Assembly: GCF_024139115.2 (NCBI RefSeq) | Contig: NW_026942876.1 | Location: 165,712 to 229,711 of the forward strand | Length of the DNA stretch: 64,000 nt | Source: Armigeres subalbatus | Taxonomy: Eukaryota > Arthropoda > Insecta > Diptera > Culicidae | Reading direction: 5' to 3' | In this document: one piece after another, positions 58,703 to 64,000 of the stretch | How the letters are laid out: every line of letters begins with the position of its first letter | Position numbering within the stretch: the first letter of the stretch is position 1 | Program-made: the position numbers and the translations under genes | The notes under the pieces: generated by a model | What the model saw: only the letters and a program-made list of their open reading frames with translations | Database searches by the model: none | What the model was told of the DNA's origin: nothing

Positions 58703-59708
58703 TTAACAAAAGAAGAACTTTGGTTTCCAAAATAAGAAAGAGCCATATTCTATAACAGAGAGAATCAGTGGCGTAGCCACGGGGGTGGTTTTGGGTATAA
58801 AACCCCCCCAGAGACAACATTTTCGGAAGAAATTTTTTTTTTCGAAAAAAAAATGTTCGGAAAACCCCCCCCAGACCAATTTTCTGGCTACGCCACTGGA
58901 GAGAATTGTTTTTCTATAGAGTTTGATGAGGTCTTCCGGGTGAGCACCCCACCATGTTCCGGAGATAGAACGTAGAAAATGGATCCTTCTCCGGAATTTT
59001 TGTATCAAATCCTCAAAACGGAGTTTCCAAGTACATTTAAAATCAAACATGACCCCAATGTATTTAGAAGATAAAGATTGGTTGATGTCATCATTCAACA
59101 GTTTTAGTTTCAGTTGAGCTGGGTACCGCTTCCTAGTAAACACAACCAACTGAGCTTTTTGCGGCGAAACTCGATCCCTAAATGTCTGGCCCAAACAGTC
59201 AGATTATCTAGGGTATTTTGCAATGGTCCTTGCAAGACCTTGCACATGGACCTCTTAGAGAGACCACTGTATCTGCAAGTTGTCTGAGCGTGCATTGTTC
59301 TTCCAAACAATTGTCATTGTGCATTGTGCATCAATTATGCAAGAAATTATTCAAAATAACGGGTAATCCACTACTGTGCAGATTGTCTGACGGTACTTCT
59401 ATGAAAACTGAATCAAAAGCGCCCTTAATATCCAAGAATACTGAAGCCAATTGCTCCTTGTGCGCAAAGGCCAGCTGAATATCTGAAGAGAGCAACGCTA
59501 GACAACCGTTTGTTCCTTTACCTTTTCGAAAACCAAACTGAGTATTTGAGAGTAATGCATTTTGTTCGACCCAATGGTCGACTCTTGAAAGGATCATTTT
59601 TTCCAATAATTTTCTCATGCATGATAGCATGGCAATCGGTCGGTATGAATTGTGATTAGACGCTGGTTTCCCAGGCTTTTGAATAGCTATTACTTTGACC
59701 TGTCTCCA
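58703..59708 (-). pseudogene. LINE ORF2 reverse transcriptase remnant
   Basis: Visible blocks: WRQVKVIAIQKPGKP, SYRPIAMLSCMRKLLEKMI, NTQFGFRKGKGTNGCLALL and the motif A region ASVFLDIKGAFDSV (about 59,450). A deletion follows NNFLHN. The region of the catalytic Asp pair (59,263-59,292) is damaged: only one Asp is left (LADTVVSL). Downstream, QKAQLVVFTRKRYP and LSSKYIGVMFDFKCTW are in another frame, and a hAT-type MITE interrupts the thumb region after LYRKTIL. Not functional. Confidence 0.75.
58766..58898. mobile_element. 133-bp hAT-type MITE in the LINE
   Basis: TIRs CAGTGGCGTAGCCA / TGGCTACGCCACTG (14 bp, perfect) and an exact 8-bp target-site duplication GAGAGAAT (58,758-58,765 and 58,899-58,906). 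An 8-bp duplication points to the hAT superfamily. Leaving out the insert plus one duplication restores the LINE frame (LYRKTIL to SVIEYG). Confidence 0.85.
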
Positions 59709-60320
59709 TTATGGTGGCACAAAGTTGTACTCCATGAAACAGTTGTACAGGTCAAGTAATCTTTTTTTTGCGATATCTGGGAGGTTTTTTAGAAGATTGA
59801 ATTTGATGTTATTGCATCCCGGAGCAGAGTTATTCGTTGAAAAAAAGATACATAGAAAGCTCCAGCATTGAGAATGGTCCACCCAAAGAACCGGGATCAG
59901 TGATTGATTCTCGAAATAGCGGTTCTGCTGGTACGGAATCTGGGCAGACCTTTTTTGCGAAGTTGAGTATCCATCGATTGGAGTGATAGAGGCATTTGGA
60001 GAAATGTACACTGAAGCTATGCAAAGATCTTTATTATTCACATTTACTTGGCATGCGACGATTTCTAAGCCAGGAACAGTCGGAATGGGAATTCTGTAGA
60101 AGGAGTAGCATTTTTTGATCCCCAAAAGAACGCCACCACAATGATCATTATACATCACTTTGGCGAATAATATTAAAATCGTGGAAGTTGATTTCGTCTT
60201 CGGAAGAAAGTCATGTTTCACAGAGTGCAAATACATCGCAATCGGAATTGCGAAACAAAAACTTGAAAACGTCTAATTTATTTTTCAGACTATGACAGTT
60301 CCACTGCAGCACAGTGATTG
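59709..60320 (-). pseudogene. LINE ORF2, endonuclease remnant joined to RT start
   Basis: Begins near 60,310 with VLQWNCHSLKNKLDVFKF, the Asn-containing start of an AP-type endonuclease. An in-frame TGA replaces a Trp after ALCET. Then GGVLLGIKKCY, GLEIVACQV and CIASVYISPN follow. The rest of the endonuclease is missing; after Ile-Asp the frame passes into SAPGCNNIKFNLLKNLPDIA, the RT entry block. It ends at a TAA (59,709) standing where a Gln codon is expected. Confidence 0.7.
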
Positions 60321-60340
60321 TATCTTGGGTATTGGCCGTA

Positions 60341-61901
60341 TTATCCTGCAAGAAGGGGCCATGAAACAGTAAATTGCTTCAGATAACTTTCCACTGTTGG
60401 TATAATAAGGTCAATAGGCCTCAATGAATTCGGAATATTGAATAAATTCAAAAAACTGTCCACAAGGTCCTTAAAGGAGATCAATCCTCGCTTGGACGGA
60501 ATACTTTTACTACAAGTGCGAATTACTTTTTTTCTTTCGTTGATTCTCCTAGCCAAATGTTTCTTCGAAACATCGGATTTTGGCAATTGCGGGAATGTCT
60601 TACTGCAACTAATATCAAAAGAAGCAGTAGGGACACCCAACCAGCGGATGGCAGATTTTAATACAATTCTGCATAAGAACCTTACAGAAACTGTATAATA
60701 ATTGGGCATATACAATTCTGTAAGCTTTTTATACAGATATTGTATTAAAATAATACAAATCTGTATTATTTTAATACAATATCTGTATAAAAAGCTTACA
60801 GAATTGTATATGCCCAGATTTCATACAATAATTGTCAGATTTGTTTTTTGGGTGGACAGGTTGCTTCGGGATTTTAAATAAACCCCCATTACCTTCAGAT
60901 TTTGCCAAGCTTTTATGGATGATTTTTGTTCTCTTGCGGCACGATCCCGGGGAAGACGGTTGCTTCCTCTTTTCGGGCACGTGTACCTCCGCAGAATCAT
61001 CCATATCGGCTACGTCAGAGTCCAATTCATCAATGGATATGGAATCATAATAATCACTTACACGAACGGTGGCTGAAATAGCAGTCGATGCAGTGGCTGT
61101 AGCGGATGTGTCTTGCGACTTAACCATATCCGCATACGATTGCTTGGAGCGCTGTACCAACGAGCGCTTCACTTTTTGGGTGCGCTTTTTGTACACCGGG
61201 CATTCTTGCAAACCATGGGGAGAATTCAAACCACAATAAGCACATTTTGTCGTTTGTTGCTGGCAGGACTCCTCCCGATGCCTTCCAGAACATTTGCCAC
61301 AACGTGGTTTGTTGTCACAAAACTCGGCAGTGTGACCAAGTTGTTTGCAGTTGGTACAATTAAATTCCCTTGGCACAAAAAGACGCACCGGAAATAGCAT
61401 GTTTTCAATAACAACATATTTTGGGAGCATCGAACCGGTGAATATCACCCGAAGCGAACCTGACTTGGAATATACCTTCATTCCATCTACCGTGGCTGCT
61501 GAATGCAATTCCTTGCAGTCCAGAATATCGACGGTAGACTCCATTGCATTCTTTAGGCGGCCTTTTCCCGCAAGTACATCCTTGCAAGTCAGGCTCGCTG
61601 CGTTGATCACACCTTCAATTTCGACCTCCCGCGAGGAGACATAAACCAAATATTCAACATTGTACGCCCTGTCGCCAGCAATTTCATTCGCCACCTGGTA
61701 TGTAGGTGCGGTGATGCGGAGTTTGTTCCTGTTGATCTGATTAAAATCAAGCTTCGGAAAACGACGCGTCAAATCTAGGCTTTTTACTTTCTCCAGAAAG
61801 TAAACAACCCAAGGCCCAGGCGAAGCCGCATGGTACAATCGAGTGCGCCCTCCATCTTTAGCAGGCCCATTGCCTTCCCCAGTCTCCGCCTCCATTCTCA
61901 C
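60341..61901 (-). pseudogene. LINE ORF1 (gag-like, CCHC zinc knuckles), MITE-interrupted
   Basis: Starts MRMEAETGEGNG at 61,901. An RNA-recognition-like N-terminal half (LYHAASPGPWVVYF, RRFPKLDFNQINRNKLRI) is followed by three knuckles: CTNCKQLGHTAEFC, CGKCSGRHREESC and CAYCGLNSPHGLQEC (about residues 180-235), then a basic and acidic tail with KRKQPSSPGSCRKRTK. The 231-bp MITE at 60,627-60,857 splits the frame after about residue 355; the original tail continues on the far side (PTASFDISCSKTFPQL) and ends at 60,341. ORF1 proteins of this type bind the element's RNA. Confidence 0.85.
60627..60857. mobile_element. CACCCAA-type MITE in LINE ORF1, with 112-bp palindrome
   Basis: One end ACCCAACCAGCGGATGGCAG, the other TTTTTTGGGT; GGAC(A) on both sides is a possible short target-site duplication. 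Inside, 60,704-60,815 is a near-perfect palindrome (about 55 of 56 bp pair; arm starts GGGCATATACAATTCTGTAA). Other copies at 32,480 and 35,953 lack this extended palindrome. Confidence 0.75.
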
Positions 61902-61940
61902 CCCGCAAGGTGGAAGGATAGTTTTGCTGATACTAACTTA

Positions 61941-63808
61941 AAGCTAATAGCAAATTAGAAAAAAAAAAACTAATTTGATTAATTCTAAGCAGTCCCACTC
62001 TGTATTAAACAGAAGGGAGAACAATAAAAAGCTTTGCCGCTTATCTGGCGTCGCCGGAAGCAGCTACTTCACTCGCCGACAGCGATCGCCTTGGATCCGT
62101 AGGTAGGAGCGCACCACACAATAGCCTTTTCATTACCGAACACAATCCGCGATGAGACACAGCACACACGTCTGGCTCGTTCGAACTATCGGCACGGAAT
62201 GGTTTGGGAATTTCGCATAGGCAATTAACAACGCGCATTTTCGCCTACTATGCAGGACAACGTCTGCCGTGATCAATACAAATTAATCATGAGTGCGCGT
62301 TTGATCGTGCTTCTGTTAGCACGCAGATCATTGATAAGATCCAGAATATTTGGATCTACTTTGTGAAGTCAATACACAAATTAATTATTGTGCGTTTACT
62401 TTTACTCTTTTTCAGCATGCAGAACGTTCGTGAGCTAGAACGCGTTGGATCGTGCTATGGCTTTGCACACCAACTAATTCGAGAAGTTTGCGTGAGAATA
62501 GCATAAAGCTAGTTCACGACGGATCGTGTTAACGTTGGAAACTTCAGCTCGTTAGTAAGAAGTGTGACAGCAAAATGTCTAATTCTCCCCAATATCCCAT
62601 CTAACTGATGGCCGTTTTAAGGCATGGCCTTGACCAGCATTTGATTGACTAAAATGGATGAGCTTCCAAAACCCGATCATTGAGAATGTATACTGTATAG
62701 CTAACCCTAAGCCCTATTCGTTTGATTCTCTGTGCAATTTTATAAGTTATAGCCAATCACGGAGTAAAAATTGCGTATAGTTCGTGCTCATGCAATTAAT
62801 TACTGACTTTCGCCAAAGCTAGAACAAATACCCTAAGCAATACACTTTCAGTCGCTTCCGGGTGAAAGTTTGGGTTCAGTGTAGTTGCACTGACAAATGG
62901 TATGATTTTGATTGCACACTTAAGGTAGTTTAACACATATCACACGGTTATGCCTAAACGTCGATTATGCCTAACGGGGTATACCCAAGCCACTGAAAGT
63001 GACTGGGCTCGAAATGCCGGTATATGTCCCCGACCTTCCTGGGGCATGGAATATTTATGTTAATCACTTGACTTACCATTTAGTTGAGTTTGGGAGCTTC
63101 TCAGTTATTTATTCTTGAAGTGACTAATGAGTAATAGGAAAAGCAGCGAAGTATTCATTGTGAAAAGTCACAAGAATCCGGATGCGGTATCAGGAACAGA
63201 TTCAACTTGTATACAGTAACACATGGTTCGATTCGTTGGACTTCCATCACTTCTAACTGAACATATATAAGCAGGAAAAAGCTGCAAAAGGATGCTCATG
63301 CATTTTATATGCACAAACACGTGACGATGTGAGAACCCTGGCTGCTACAGCCGATACGTGCTTGTCGAAACGCAAGATAAACAATCCTGAAAGCAACAAC
63401 GACCAATACAAAGTAGGGTACTGCTTCTGCTACTTGTTCGAAGTCGAGTGCTCCCCTCTCATACGTATGTTTGTTACCATCGAACGTTGACGTTTATTCA
63501 CGGTTAACACTCTAATGCATCAGTAGAGTGCACCAATTTATTTTACCATATATATTTTTTCCCTGTTTTATGCTTTTACACATTATGCTTCTTAAGAATG
63601 TATTCTTCCTCTTGTATATAGATATCTATAAATATGCATGCATTACCATTTATGACTTCAACTTTGGCAGCTGAAATTACTTATGGAAAATTTCATCAAT
63701 TTTATTGCTTTTCAATACTTTTTCATGGATTTCTCTCTATCCATCAAATAGTTTTTATCGTTTTTAGATTGGGATACATATATTTAAAAAAAGTTTAACC
63801 CTCGATTG
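61941..63808. other. LINE leader then non-coding sequence
   Basis: 61,941-62,250 may be the LINE 5' leader (GC-richer, with a 65-codon minus-strand frame). From 62,250 I see no gene or clear repeat. Confidence 0.4.
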
Positions 63809-63885
63809 GAATTTTTTGAAGAAGACACCATCCCCGGGTCGAAACGTTAAACAAATCTTATTTCAATTTTCAAAAACTGTGTAGC
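63805..63885 (+). mobile_element. Penelope-like terminal motif, solitary
   Basis: TTGAAGAAGACACCATCCCC then GGGTCGAAACGTT: a GAC...GTC stem followed by CGAAACG, as in the hammerhead-type ends of Penelope-like elements. No coding remnant is recognised beside it. Confidence 0.35.
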
Positions 63886-63942
63886 CTTTCTAAGTTGAGT
63901 TAACAATAAACAGTCGATCCTTTAATATTATTTGGTCTAAAC

Positions 63943-64000
63943 CAGAGGTTCCCAAACTTTTGGATATGCTACCCACCTAGCAGAATCCCATATTGCTTGC
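63943..64000 (+). mobile_element. Probable hAT transposon terminus, cut by window end
   Basis: CAGAGGTTCCCAAACTTTTG is very close to the CAGNGGTTCnCAAACTTTT terminal inverted repeat of many hAT elements. The rest lies beyond the window. Confidence 0.5.

Larger units (their letters stand above)
58703..61940 (-). mobile_element. Decayed LINE (I/Jockey type) with two nested MITEs
   Basis: Minus-strand order: short 5' leader (possibly up to about 62,250), ORF1 with three CCHC knuckles, ORF2 with endonuclease and reverse transcriptase remnants, then a break at about 58,703. Several stops, a deletion joining endonuclease to RT, loss of the catalytic RT motif and two MITE insertions show it is dead. 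Clade assignment (I/Jockey superfamily) is from the ORF1 knuckle pattern and RT style only. Confidence 0.85.

Noticed and set aside
61113..61644. Plus-strand frames of 94-99 codons over LINE ORF1
   Set aside because: Antisense shadows of the CCHC-containing ORF1.
46456..64000. Start exon of the SLC16-like gene in this window
   Set aside because: No minus-strand match to the Asp-Gly-Gly-x-Gly-Trp type TM1 start was seen; the exon probably lies beyond the right edge.
1..64000. Endogenous viral element
   Set aside because: Aedes genomes often carry them, but no open frame here resembles a viral replicase, nucleoprotein or glycoprotein.

Overview
The window looks like a piece of a mosquito nuclear genome, most likely Aedes. 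The evidence is GT-AG introns of several kilobases, AT-rich intergenic sequence, and dense MITEs, tRNA-derived SINEs, LINE remnants, a Penelope-like element and very long simple satellites. The Aedes assignment rests on recognising repeat styles, not on a database match. There is no sign of a prokaryotic, viral or organellar origin.

One host gene dominates, on the minus strand. Eight coding exons between 46,455 and 5,245 can be joined with every intron phase agreeing: 46,455-46,282; 36,539-36,380; 35,264-35,123; 32,190-32,050; 23,445-23,278; 23,205-22,844; 14,294-13,830; 5,521-5,245. The first six encode TM2 to TM12 of an SLC16 (monocarboxylate transporter-like) MFS protein. The last two add a soluble Ser/Gln/His-rich C-terminal tail. 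The 5' exon(s) carrying the start codon and TM1 were not found and probably lie beyond the right edge. The exons total about 1.9 kb in a 41-kb span; the rest is intron filled with repeats.

The introns hold the most striking structures. From low to high coordinates these are: a 3.25-kb heptamer satellite (unit GAATAAA, 5,872-9,124) followed by a polypurine tract; two copies of a TIR element; a 3.1-kb foldback-like element (15,168-18,270) whose arms are tandem 151-bp repeats in opposite orientation; a Penelope-like remnant (18,432-19,426) with inverted ends and a GIY-YIG endonuclease relic; a second polypurine tract; several MITEs; a 2.4-kb TIR composite (24,742-27,127); a 23-bp satellite in higher-order arrangement (28,583-30,700); a perfect 47-bp hairpin (34,517-34,621); and a 4.1-kb array of the same 23-bp satellite (37,165-41,267).

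To the right of the first visible exon (46,456-64,000) I see no convincing host gene. There are LINE fragments, a 1.9-kb insertion bounded by a 24-bp direct repeat, tRNA-derived SINEs, minisatellites, and a decayed I/Jockey-type LINE on the minus strand (58,703-61,901) carrying two nested MITEs. The window ends in what looks like a hAT terminus. The very long open frames over the satellites are a by-product of stop-free repeat units and are not annotated as genes.
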